A stretch of DNA of 64,000 nucleotides from Parascedosporium putredinis (Eukaryota > Ascomycota > Sordariomycetes > Microascales > Microascaceae): contig CASHTG010000016.1 of NCBI GenBank assembly GCA_949357655.1, forward strand, positions 2,170,001 to 2,234,000, read 5' to 3'. Under the pieces are notes generated by a model. That model searched no databases. It was given only the letters and a program-made list of their open reading frames with translations, and was not told where the DNA came from. Within the stretch, counting starts at the first letter, position 1. The number at the start of each line of letters is the position of its first letter. Shown in pieces: positions 36,201 to 47,393 of this stretch. The translations under genes were made by a program, and so were the position numbers.

Positions 36201-36733
36201 CTCTTCAGCGCATCAAAAAGGTGAGACGCGACTGGCCGGTAATCTGGCAGATAAATCGGCGCTAGACAGAGAATTGTGAGTTTTCTTCGAGTGCGCGTCG
36301 CGTAAGGATTAGAGATTGTGGTGTACAAACCTGTTTGTAGAAGTCGATCCTAGAGGGCTGTCAGCACGTCACGAATATGGCAGCAACGTAGCAATACGGG
36401 ACACGACTTACCTAGAGAGGTACTCGGCATACGTCGCGAATAGCTCACCAGTTTGTGGTATATACCAAACCTAGGGTGCCGGCAGCGATATCAGCGGGAC
36501 CATCCCAAGGACAATGACCAAGATAAAATGATGTACTCGGCGGCGGCGCGGGAGACAAACCTGTGCATTCTTATCCCTGATATCCTGGGGCGGCGGGATA
36601 ACCACGGGTTTCCTCTTAAATAATACCTGCGGGAGCCACAGATTAGATCCAGCAATCGAGAGGCCAAGGCTGGAGCTGGTGGAGACGGGCATATCAACGT
36701 TGCCCAAGACGGAAAGGGGAGCAGGCATACCAT
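33210..36733 (-). CDS. itc1: Itc1-type subunit of the ISWI (Isw2) chromatin-remodelling complex
   Basis: Partner of an ISWI ATPase in nucleosome spacing and repression, related to animal ACF1/WSTF. Seven exons: 36733-36731, 36626-36561, 36470-36412, 36349-36331, 36261-36197, 36100-34422, 34287-33210. The first exon contributes only the ATG; the fourth is 19 nt. The N-terminal WAC domain is clear (VLFKRKPVVIPPP, then VWYIPQTGELFATYAEYLSR, IDFYKQ, RRFICQITGQSRLTF). A DDT domain follows near residue 375 (LLETWDTLNVYCEIF), then acidic and coiled stretches. WHIM-type segments lie near 517 (GGWEMILVGLLHQLSKN) and 770 (DRFWNRYYWFERNGMPYGG). Seven single-base losses are inferred, in runs at 36215-36219, 35954-35956, 35205-35209, 34615-34623, 34225-34229, 33809-33813 and 33295-33298. 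Exons sum to 2969; plus seven is 2976 (991 aa). The end is a basic tail. Confidence 0.9.
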
Positions 36734-37343
36734 GTCGAATTGTTGCCATCAATGGCGCGTCGAGCGTGGTGGTGGAACAAATTTCCAAGTTCGGGGAGGT
36801 GCAGTGCGGCCCTTTGAAGCAAGCAGCTGAATTCGACGTTGACGTTGAGGCCGGTAATCGGCGGAGCTAGAAAGAAGAGACGATCGAATGCGGGCAGGAC
36901 GTGTCGTGAACTCAGGAGCGTCGCGGTGCGGCGGTTGGTGAAGAAATTTTTGGGGCGTTGCAAATGGGCGGGTTACGCGGTGGGTGTTCGTCAGGAAAGG
37001 GAGGGAGAGGGGAGAAGTGCGAGTTGGCGTCGGGGTGGTGGGCGATGCTCGGGGTGGGCGGGCCGCAGGAGGCTCTTTTGCAGCAGAACGCGTGGTCGTG
37101 TAAGTCGGGGTGCCGGGGAGGACACGCCTGTAATGCTGCGGGAAGGATAAAAAGGGTCCTGGTGGGCGCGGTGGTGGTTTGGGAATGATGTCCTGGGCTG
37201 CGTGGACGACGTGTCGAGGAGGATGTGGAAGGGAAAAAGAAATCTAGGTCGAGGGGAGCGAGGAAGGGGAAAACAATGGAGCGGGTAGGAGGACGAGCAG
37301 GAAGGACCTCTTTACAACACACGCTACACTACCGTACACACAC

Positions 37344-37391
37344 ACCAGTCCACACACCAGTCCAAACACCAGTCCACACACCAGTCCACAC
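37344..37391. repeat. 12-bp tandem repeat, four copies
   Basis: The unit accagtccacac is repeated four times; the second copy differs by one base. It lies about 0.6 kb upstream of the itc1 start codon and may be in its 5' leader or promoter. Confidence 0.85.
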
Positions 37392-40300
37392 ACCACGCCC
37401 AAGAGGGATCAATGGGAGAGAAAAGAAAAATTAAGCAGCTGGGGGTTGTGGTCCCTCGCCAGATGGCAGATGGCATGCAAAGCAGGTCCAAAGTACTTGC
37501 ATTAGCCGTACTCTTGGAGCTGGGCGGGCTGGGAAAAGGGCCCCATGGAGAGTACCCGCTACTTTGCGATGTGACGCGCCTGCGCGGTGGGACTAGGTAT
37601 CTAAAACACGCCCGCTGGCATTTAAGGTACCCGCAGTGGCGGTCACGAAAGCCTGCCGGACATGGAGGCTCCATCGGCCCGGTACATGGAACGAAAGAAT
37701 CCAGCTTCCGAATTCCATGGATCATGGGCTGGACAAACCACGATATAATTATTTTTCGCCTTACTTCTGGAGAAGGAAACAATACGAAAAAAGTATTTTC
37801 CTAGATTTGCCTTCTCGGCAGGTTTTTGTTTTACGCCGACAAAGAAGAGCAAACGAGGGCGTGCATGGGTGTCTAGAGGGCAGGGCGTTTTCAAGAATGT
37901 TCAAAGGGGGCAAGCTGAGTCTCCCCTTAGATTCGCAGGTGGTGCAGGCCAGATCAAAATAGTCCGCGTTTTCCGCATCGGTTTTCGCTTTATTATCGAG
38001 TGGTCGGCAGCGCCATCTTCCCACGCCAGTGCTCAATGCTAAACTTTGGGAAGAATTTTTAGGGGAATGAACAAAACTCAAGAGGGCATGGTACCTGCGC
38101 CGCACACGTCCAATCTGCTTGGCTTGGGGAATTGAATGTTGACGGTGTCGTGTCGCTTAGTCTTCCGTGCCGGGGGCGATGGACCAGTCACAGGGCTGGA
38201 AATCCCGGACGAGGATAACCCAGAACGGGACCATCCCCTGCCTTTGACCTTACCAAAGCAGGCCCCAGTTCGCCCCCTCCCCTTTGGGACAAGACCTCCT
38301 CCGCCTCAAAAACCACTCCTCGGCCCGCTTCAACCTTTCAACCCAGCCCATCGCCTTGCAATCCCACTTTTGCCAAGATTTATATACTCGTTCGCATCGT
38401 CTCGGCTGCGTGATTTCATCCATAGTCAAATGGTGCCAATTGGCCAGGGTTTCGGTGAATTAAACTGTCTTATGTAATTTTCACCCTCCGCGTCTTGTTC
38501 AAAGGGACAAAGCCAAAATCACCCATTCGATATCCTCCCCCGTTCCAAACACACGGCCAAGCACAACCTTCAATCACCCAAGCCAAGGCCACAGCCCTCG
38601 TCCATCTCCGTGAACCCTCCCCACCCCGTGATAATTTGAACGCACTCTAGCTTCCATCTTTACTCGTGCCTAAGCGATTCGACATATCAAACGGTTATAA
38701 TTATACGCTACTCATCACCCTACCTGAAGAGACCCCGTCACCCTCACGGGTTTCATGGCTTCGCAACAAGTTTGTCTCAAAGGCACCAATCCAGTTCCTC
38801 CTCGCTCTATATTTGCCAAAGATATTTGAATCACCCACTTTCTGATTTGTCTCAATTGATCCCGGCACGGTTCCATACTAAGCCTTTGGTTTTCTCAGCG
38901 GTGCTCGCCACCTAGGAGCTCGAAGAACCAAGCTCTTGAAGAAAACTTAGCCATGGCTTAGCTAGTTTGAAGTGCTTTTCTTCATATCACCATGTTTAAT
39001 TCTTCTTAGGACCGACCAAAATCGCGGATATTCGTTTTAGCCCTGCTTGGTGATAAGCAGGTGCAAAGCCAATGTGACCAGCAAGCACGCCGCCTCAATC
39101 ACTTTACTTTAGTGCACGTGAATCGCCCGTCACTTCTTCTCAATGATCACCAAAACGCGCAGATAACTTGAACGCAAACAGACGTGCCAGAAATTGGGAA
39201 ATTTTCCACATCCCTTCGTCTCATCGCTAAGAATAAGCAAGGTTTCTTAGACGTTTCTTCAAAGCTGTTGAGCAGCAAGCGCAAGCCCGGTTTTATATAA
39301 GTGCTCAGCGCATCCGTCTTCTCTGTACCCACCCCCGTTATGAAATCAAGGAGTGTTCTTGTGTGATTACCGACATTCATAGCGAGTGTAGACCATCCCT
39401 TTTAGTACCACTAACTATATCTGTTGTTTCGCATCTCGATGAGGAGTTCACGGTGGAGTAAAGGGAGCGAAGAGAACTGTGGTCATCTTATAGCAAGCTC
39501 CCCAAATCAGTGCAAGAACCCTCGCGCATAGAGCTCCATAATCCTACAAGGTCCTCGAAGCTGCAGATATTCTAAAGTATGAATGGAATCGAAATGCTTT
39601 ACCATGGATGCAAAAGTAAATGCTAGCGGTGGCTCCGGCACCCCAACGGCGGCGTCCGGGAGCACCCCGGGGCTGCCGACCTCCCTTTATCAGAGCTTGA
39701 CAGCCATTAATCCGATTGAGCTTCCGAGGCGTTGAGGGCGATATAAAACTAAAGTTCCATGTTCATCCCGCGGTGGAAGCTGCTCCTAGGCCATCCGGCC
39801 CTGCTCCTCGACAGGCCTCCCACCAACCGGACCCCTATGGGTGCCAGCGTTTAAATGGGCGACGACGTTCCCCGTAGGTTTCTTAGTCAGTCGATATGCC
39901 TGGAATGCCAGGCCAAAATGCAAGACAGCAAACCTTCTTTTGTATGGATGACTAAGGGTCTTTGCACGTCTAAAAATAGCCAACCTTACAACCTTACCCG
40001 CCCAGGAATTGAACGGGAAGAATGCGCGTTGGTGAAAGCGATCGATCAAATGCCTTGAATTGAAGTGATGGCGCGTTTGGTTATGGTGGGGGCCAGTGTT
40101 GATTCCTGCCTCCAACTTGCGAGACTTATTCTTAGAAACGGGAGACGATGAATGATTCCAAAGAAAAAATGAGGTATAGTTTTTCATGGCAGTCATGATA
40201 CGATTTTTTCACGGGTTTCGTCTTTTGAGGTGCCTTGGAAAAAGAAGAAGAAAAAAAGAAAAAAAAGAGAGAGAGAAAGAAACTTTGCGCCCCGCCATGA

Positions 40301-41591
40301 AGAACGAGCAACGGATACCCACAATATAGTCAATGGTAGCTATTCTCACAGGCCGAGCTCAATACTACAATTGCATTGTTGACATTCAAATCGAGACAAG
40401 CTGTACTCGCTAAAACCGTCATAATTAATACAATGCGCCTCCGCCCTGAAGTAAGCCGCTGATGGGCAACTAGAGGGAACATTGTTTGAAGTTGCAAGAA
40501 ATCAAAAGGTCCAACTGTCAGCGGGACGCACCGTGAACAGGATAGGGAGACTTTCGCCAACACAACCGCGTGAACAAGCATCTCAAAAAATGGCCCTTAG
40601 TCTATTCTTCACCTATGCCACCAAGAAGCATGTAGATCATGGTCTAAATTCAAGTCCTTGCCTCAATTGATGTAGGTGGAGGTGAAGAAAACACTTCGTA
40701 GGGGTTGATCCCAGAGAAGTCGAGGTCTCCCGGTGACGGACCCCTCAAAAACCCCTTCAACATCTCAAAGCTCGATCAAAATAGATCAACGGGTGGCCAC
40801 CGTGATTGACACATGGAGTGAAGAAAAACCGTTGTGATCAGGCAGATTTTCAGCCCTTATCACCCTCAATTTTAGGTCTTTGTTGTCTCTTTGTGGGTAT
40901 AAGCCATAATCGACAAGTACAAGTCTGCCTACATCGATGCTTCCGACCCCAACGTCTGATGTCCCGAGATTTAGATGGCTGACCACCAACCCCCGTGGCG
41001 AAGCACCGTTCTGGGCCCTCCCCTAGCATTTTAGCGAACAAAACATCGCCATCGCCAAAATTGGAACAATGGGTTTACGGTACCTGTCGCCGCGCCGATC
41101 GGGCCCGTTTCTTCTTGATTACACCTTCAGTCTCCCACCCGAGTAGCCGATCGTCACAGATTGCCGCAGCCGCGCTCTCCCCCCCCCCTTCATCCCGAGA
41201 TGCTAACTTGGCTCGCGGTTGTTCCTGCAGCCACAGCCCGGTTGACGCAATGCATACATATCCAACATGGCGTGCGAACTTGAGACGTCCTTGATCTACG
41301 TTGGAAGAGGTGTAAGCACGTAGGGAAGCAACCGTCCGATTTAGCGTCTAGAACCCACATTTTACAGCCCCGGCTGTGTTGTGCAAGGTCGGGCGGCTGT
41401 AAGAGGAACTTTTTATCTTCTTCGTCTGACTGCGGTTGTGCGACGTACGTGCCGCTCTACATCGCCGACTCAAAGAAGCTGGATCGCTCGGCTTCGTTAG
41501 CTGCGAGATGACCGACGTGACTTTGGGACTTCGTCGTAGTGTTTAGACTATGAATGTATTCAGATACTCAACCTGGTTCTTGAAAAGGGAA

Positions 41592-41598
41592 TATATAA
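41592..41598 (+). promoter_or_regulatory. TATA box of the secreted repeat-protein gene
   Basis: The sequence tatataa followed by gg lies 219 bp before the start codon, with CT-rich sequence between. This is a typical arrangement for a strongly regulated fungal gene. Confidence 0.5.
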
Positions 41599-41810
41599 GG
41601 CTCAATGACTTCGTTCGATCTCCAACTCCATCTTCTCTCCAACAAGCCATTCAGAAACATCCTTAGAAGCACCTCTCCAGTCCTTTCCGCATCCCTTATT
41701 AACCACCCCACGTCCGATCATAGAACCTCTCCAAGGTCTCACCTATCCTCTCTCCCAATCCCTTCCCTACTGCGCCTTTATCCCAGCCCTTCCCTTTCCC
41801 TTTTGCAACA

Positions 41811-42865
41811 ATGAGATACTCCACCATCGCCACCGGCATTCTCCTAGCCACAGGCACGGCATCCGGCTTGAGCATACCCCGTCCGGGATCGAGCGGTACC
41901 GCGCCCTTCCCCGTGTACAAACCAGGGGTTCCTCCGTCGACGAGCACAAGGCGCGATACAGCATTCTCCCGTATCCTGCCCCCGGGCACAGAATTGTGAC
42001 CTCCCGATCTGCCGGCAACCCCGCCCCCGAGGAGGAAGTTGCGGCCAACGCCCAGCGCCCCGAGGATATTCGCCCGGAAACGCTGAACAACCCCGGCGCC
42101 GTGGCTCCGGGAAAAAGGTCGACATCACCACAGCAAACAACAACGCAGCCGCTGATGACTCTGTCGGCTCGGCCAACCCCGCCTTGGCGGCTAACCCTGC
42201 TTTGACGGCTGATCCTGACTTGACGGCTGATCCTGATTTGACGGTTGACCCTGCTTTGACGGCTGACCCTGCCTTGACGGCAGACCCTGCTGCCCCGACC
42301 AAAGTTGCCGCCCCGACCAAGGTTGCCGTACCGACAAACGCCGCCACATCCGCCAACCCCAACCCCGCTGCCACAACAGGCTCAGTAACGGCCCCCACCC
42401 CTTCCGAACTAGCAGAACCCGCAGACGAGCCCCAAACCCTCCCAGACCAACCCTCCCAGCCCGACAACGCCGACCAAGACGCAGACACCACCAACATCCC
42501 CGCGGCAACCCCTCAGCCGGTCCGACTACAACGTCATCGCCGGCGCCGTCGTCAAGCTCGTCGCGCGCGCGGGGCCCCGAGCCCAGGACGCCGTGACCGC
42601 TCTCGAGTGGATCGCCGAGCACACCCAAGAGTGGCTGGCAGAGCACGCCGCCGCCTCCTCCTCCGCCGCCGCCGCCGCCGCCGCGAACACAAACTCCCAG
42701 GCGGGCGGCCAACAGCCCGGACACGGACATGCGGGACATGGGTCGTCCCACGGCTCGCGCTGGGGACACCGCCAGCGGGGGCTTCCTGCCCTCTTGGCGA
42801 ATGAGCTGGAGGGTGTGTTTGAAGAGTACGTTGGGGAGGTGCAAGGCGGTGAGAAGAAGTTGTGA
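41811..42865 (+). CDS. Secreted protein with TADP repeats, unknown function
   Basis: I do not recognise the family. The ATG at 41811 opens a signal peptide (MRYSTIATGILLATGTASG), followed by SIPRPGS. The middle is Ala/Asn-rich and then repeats a seven-residue unit of the type ALTADPD about six times (42187-42291), followed by two APTKVA units. The C-terminal third may be folded: SRSDYNVIAGAVVKLVARAG and AVTALEWIAEHTQEWLAEH, then poly-Ala, a Gly/His-rich patch and LLANELEGVFEEYVGEV. No cysteine-rich core was noted. Three frame breaks are inferred: GGGG 41925-41928, AAAAA 42112-42116 and CCCC 42509-42512. Adding 1, 1 and 2 bases gives one 352-residue product without introns. It could be a secreted effector or wall-associated protein; both are inference. 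Confidence 0.65.
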
Positions 42866-43428
42866 GACCGGTAGCTTGCTTTTCTTCGCCCCAACACCGT
42901 ACCACTGTGTACAAGGAAGGGGCTTTTCTAGACGGGATAAATTTCGTCGAGGGAAAGATAAGAATCTAGGGCTTCTTAGTTGTTTCGGTTGGATTTGGAG
43001 GCTTTCGAAAGTAAGCCGTCGGTCAAGGACAAGATTGTGGGCCTTTTGGGAGTTGGAGTTATGTCATTATAAGTCTGTACATCAGTGGACTGTATTATTT
43101 CTTTTCTTTATCAATCGAGACGTTTCCTACCAGACATCTTCTAGCCTGGATCTAATGCCTGTGACTGCCTGCCTTCCGAGCCATCTCCCCTCATAACGGA
43201 AGGGCGCATATAGATGCAAGGTGTGAAACATGGGGAATAAGAGGTCCAAAATGATGGCTGGTCTCAAAAGACCGACGATGGATAATATTGTAAAATTGGG
43301 TATCTGATAGTAACAGCACATCGAACCGCCATCCGCTATCCCTCGGTCCTTTCGTATTTTGCACCGATGTTTTATTTTTATTTTGGTTCCCTTTGAATCC
43401 TCCGACTTGGATGGAACATTATTCCTCT
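42866..43428. other. Convergent intergenic stretch
   Basis: The 3' flanks of the secreted-protein gene and alg8 lie here. No gene was seen. Confidence 0.6.
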
Positions 43429-45174
43429 CTACGAGCCAAAGTATACCACCAAAAACCCTAGCCAGCTCCCCACAACACCAACTGCGGAATAGGAGCTCGT
43501 GAACATGAGCGGTAGGAATTCGTAGCTCTTGCCAAAGATGAGGCCGTGGAAAAGCGAGCAGTAAGCGATGAGCGGGATGCTCACGGCAATATACAAGGTG
43601 CTGAACCTGTCGAGGCGGAACACGCGGGGTTTGTTGGATGCCGGAGCAAGGCGGTCAAACACCATGAGGGTTGTGACGAGCCAAAAGATGGTATACACTG
43701 TTTTTATGGGGAACTCGGCAGCCGTGAAGAGAAGGGGAAGAGGGATACGTGGCCCGCGACTGCCAAGGGCTTAAAAGCTCCAAAGTGGCGGCGATCGTTG
43801 AGGCAAATGAGCGTAAAGGGATGATAACGAGAAGGATGGCCTTCTCGTGCACGTGCCAGCCGAAGAGGAAGGAGGCATATCCGCAAAGAGTAACAGATCC
43901 GATAAAGGTGTCCCATTTTGGGCTCTTGAAGAGCTTGATCAAAGGGATCGCTTGGAAGACGAGGGTGAGAATGAAGCAGATTCGGGGCGTGATCTCGGGG
44001 AGAACGGCGAAGGCGGTGTCTCCAACCAAGCCTCGCGTCGCGCTGCCCAATGCCTCGGCCTTCAGAGGTAGGCCAAACCGAGGGGCGACTAAGTGACTTG
44101 TTAGGATATCATATACACAGCTGACCGCGATAGGGGCATTGGCCACATACCATAGATGAGGACCCGATCCATAAAGGAGTACATGGCCCAAACGTTGGGC
44201 GCCCAGTACGCATGGCAAAGGCCGCGGGAAAAAGGAAACAGGCGGCTTATCACCTGGGGTATCTGGTTCATCGCCACAAATGGCCCAAAGGCAGCAGCCA
44301 CGATGGCAGCGATGCCGCCGCCCAGCTTTATGCAATTCCCGAACCGAATCTTGAGGATGTTTTTGGGCGACAAGCAGTATTCTCGTAGGAGAAAGACGAA
44401 ATAGGCGGGCGCAAGGTAAAGGTAGATGTGTTTCAAGCAGAGAAGAGCTGCGAATAAGAGCCCACTCGCGAGTAGCGTCGACCTAGAGCGGGCAAGAACC
44501 AGGGAGAGGACCAGCACACCATACAGGAAGCCATTGTATTGGAAGTGGATATGATCGATGATAAGGAGGCCGGGCGAGAGAATGATGGAAATCGCGGCGG
44601 CATGGGCGGCGCGCTTCGAGATGACGGCGGAGTCGACAAAACTGGTCACGGCATGTTAGAGGGTCAGGGCAATGGTGGGGTGGGAAGTAGTAGTGCCTAT
44701 CATACAGTTGGAGGGCGTATGCCAGGAGGAGCTCAGTTACGATGACGGTCGAGCGCTGGAAGTAAACTGTCTGCCAGCTATCATACTCGAGGTTGTAGAC
44801 TCGAAGCATAGACCTATCAACAAGCCTCGCGACTTGGGCGAGAGTCCACTCGAAGTAGGCGAAGAAGGGGGTAGTCGAGGGTCCATTCTGAAGTGTTCTC
44901 GAGGTACCATTCCTTGATGGGAAGACTGTGGGTGATGGCCAGCCAATTCCTATGTACCTCGAAGTCTGTAGATTTACTAGACGGGACAGTTAGCACACAC
45001 AATGGCGTTGGATTTGTTTGAGACAGGAAGCAACACGAAAGGGCGAGGGAGGTGTAGCTCTCGCGCAACTCAATAAACCGACGGGGGCAGGACGAACTAT
45101 GCGGGGAACAAGAGGATCTTGAGGCAGGCGGCGACAAGCGCGCATTGGGCGATTGAGGGATACGGCTCACTCAT
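43429..45174 (-). CDS. alg8: Alg8-type dolichyl-P-glucose alpha-1,3-glucosyltransferase
   Basis: ER membrane enzyme that adds the second glucose to the lipid-linked N-glycan precursor, using dolichyl-phosphate glucose. Four exons: 45174-45098, 44976-44706, 44641-44151 and 44088-43429. Alg6/Alg8-family hallmarks are STDFEVHRNWLAITHSLP, the catalytic-loop motif TLDYPPFFAYFEW and ILSPGLLIIDHIHFQYNGFL. Many hydrophobic helices follow, then FGWHVHEKAILLVIIP. HVHEKAIL and the STDFEVHRNW context favour Alg8 over Alg6. Breaks lie in GGGGG 44867-44871 (inside the DYPP motif), at AAAGGG 43815-43820 and in GGGG 43734-43737. With two, one and one bases added the CDS is 1503 nt (500 aa), the family size. 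The 64-nt intron at 44705-44642 has a CTAAC branch site. Confidence 0.92.
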
Positions 45175-47393
45175 GGCGACATCTGTTGTGGGCGCAGGGC
45201 TCGACGAGCTCGGGCTGTGAGAAAAGAAGCTCGAGTATGGAGGTGTGCAATCAAGGTGTAATTGGAATTCGGGGAGAATTGGCTTTGCATGGAGTGTCTA
45301 TGCATTGGCTGGATCAAATGGATCCTGGATGAGATAAGCAGGGGTCTGAGTGTGTTGAAGGCAGGCAAGAGGCACCATAGGAGCCTGACTAATAAGAGCC
45401 CTCGGTTCTTACTAGCCGAGCTCCAGGGCTCTGCGTGGAATTGACACAACCTCAACTTCTCAATCGGCCTCCAGCCACTATGACACCTGAAATTCAACAG
45501 CCATATCGATTCCATTTAGGAAATACCAAATTCTAGAAAATTCGGGGTGTGACGTAGAAAACTGTGAAGAATGCATGTCCTACTTAAGCTTAAGAATGCC
45601 GCCACTGGTTTGCCGCTTCTCAAATCCGTAGCTCATGTCTCGTTCAAGGGAGAAGCTGGATTATTAGACTGTGACTCTATGTTCCTTTCCCTTCAAGTTG
45701 ATAGAATTATACCAGTGAACACAGTGTTCATTTCGCGGCTACTGGCAAAATTGCTTGCTGCAACGACATCATTAGTGCGGAGATGGACCGCCTGCCTAGT
45801 AGATGCTCGTTCGCTTGGTTGAACTGTTCTCATTGATGACTGTTGAAGTTGACAGGGAGTGAAATCTACCCCGGCGAACAGGGCCATCTTCACAGTTTTT
45901 CCAGAACAATCAGCAGAGTCGATTGATCAAGAATGAATCACAAGCCTGAAACTGATGCAGACTGGAGCGTTTCCCCAGGTATTTGATGCTTACGTGAGTC
46001 GCAGCTCGACCAGGGAGGCTCGCTTATGTTCAAACATGTTGGAGAAATGGTAGCCGTGTTTTCGAACCAAAGCTTGCTAACAAAGATCCAACCCGCTTTG
46101 TCTGGCTTCTCCGCATTTTCTCCACTTTCAGGCGCCTTACGCTTTACCCCAATCATCAATCGCGGCGGAAGGAGGCACGTCGCCCCGATACAAGGACAAA
46201 CTCGACATGATCTCTCGCCAGTGCTGACGCCATCGAGTCCTAGATCAAGAGGAGATGGAAAGAAAATCTCCAAGGAGAAAAAAAGAAAAAGAAACCTCCC
46301 GCCTGTCAGTGGTAGATAGATAAATATTCTCCATTGTTAGATCTGTAGCCGAGGTTCGATGAGGATGCTTTAAAACTTCAATGGTGACCGTGCGTGTAGC
46401 ACTAGTGAAAACCCAAGCGTTGCTTGTTTGCGTTGACCGGCTCTCCTTGGGGGTGACACTGAACATCAGACGAATCGCCCAGGAGCTACCTGTGCTGAGC
46501 CGGCGAACCAAGGATTGCAAGCCATCAACTTAGAAAATCAGGCCCAGGACAGCGCGTGTTCAATTCCTGATGTCGTCTCTGACTCGGCGGTCTAGCGGGC
46601 GACTCGATCGATTTCGACATCTACGCTCTTCATACACTAGGTTTTAGTTTTTGTCGTGGATGCTGGTGGTGAGTTTCTCCATGAATTTGTGTCGAGCTAG
46701 CGGCTGGAGCTAATGTACAGTATCAATCATGTGCGAGCGTGTACCTGAGGAGAGGTAGGTACCAGCCCGCCAAGCCTGCGGGCGAGCTCCCCAAAGCTTT
46801 CATGCAGCCGTCTCGGTCACAGTACATGCGGATAGCATGTCCAACCAAGCCCCACCATCACACCCTGCACCTTCCGTCCATTGTACAGCACCCGGATTGC
46901 AAAGTGTCCTTTCATCCTCACTCGTGGGAAAGCCTGCTCCCAAAGCCTCCTAAATCTGTAACAGAGCCGGAGCCCAGCGACCTTGGTGAACAATCGATTT
47001 TTTATTTTTTCCTTTTTCCCTTCCCTTCCTTTTTCTTTGATGCATTTTGTTGGCCGGATATTGGTGGACCATTTTTCCGACGCCATCTGTTCTTAAAGAA
47101 AAAAATACGTGCCTTTGCTTTTTTCCCTTCATTCCTCTCTCTCCTGCCTACGCCGATCAAGTGGTGACATCTTCAATCCTTCCTCGCCCCAGCCCAGCCG
47201 CCTTGACACGGACGCACACTCCAACGTCCATTCTACTGCGCAGCTTGATGAGGAGAGATTGAATTTCATTCTTTTCCCCGCGACGAGTGTGAATACTGCC
47301 ATTCTCATTTTTGGCACACGATCCCGAGCTCTCTGTCTCAAACATCATCTAATAGCGACTCTCCGTTGCGACTCTCCTGTCACATCACCCACA
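45175..47393. other. Intergenic between divergent alg8 and the lectin gene
   Basis: No gene was seen. The promoter side of the lectin gene (46980-47390) is CT-rich. Confidence 0.5.

Larger units (their letters stand above)
36734..41810. other. 5.1-kb gene-poor interval between divergent genes
   Basis: itc1 and the secreted-protein gene both start at its edges, so two promoters lie inside. No open frame in between looks coding. A 12-bp tandem array sits at 37344-37391 and an A/G-rich stretch at about 40240-40285. I saw no transposase, reverse transcriptase or terminal repeats. Confidence 0.5.

Noticed and set aside
36912..37322. 136-codon minus-strand frame upstream of itc1
   Set aside because: Pro/Ser/Arg-rich low-complexity translation of CT-rich leader or promoter DNA.
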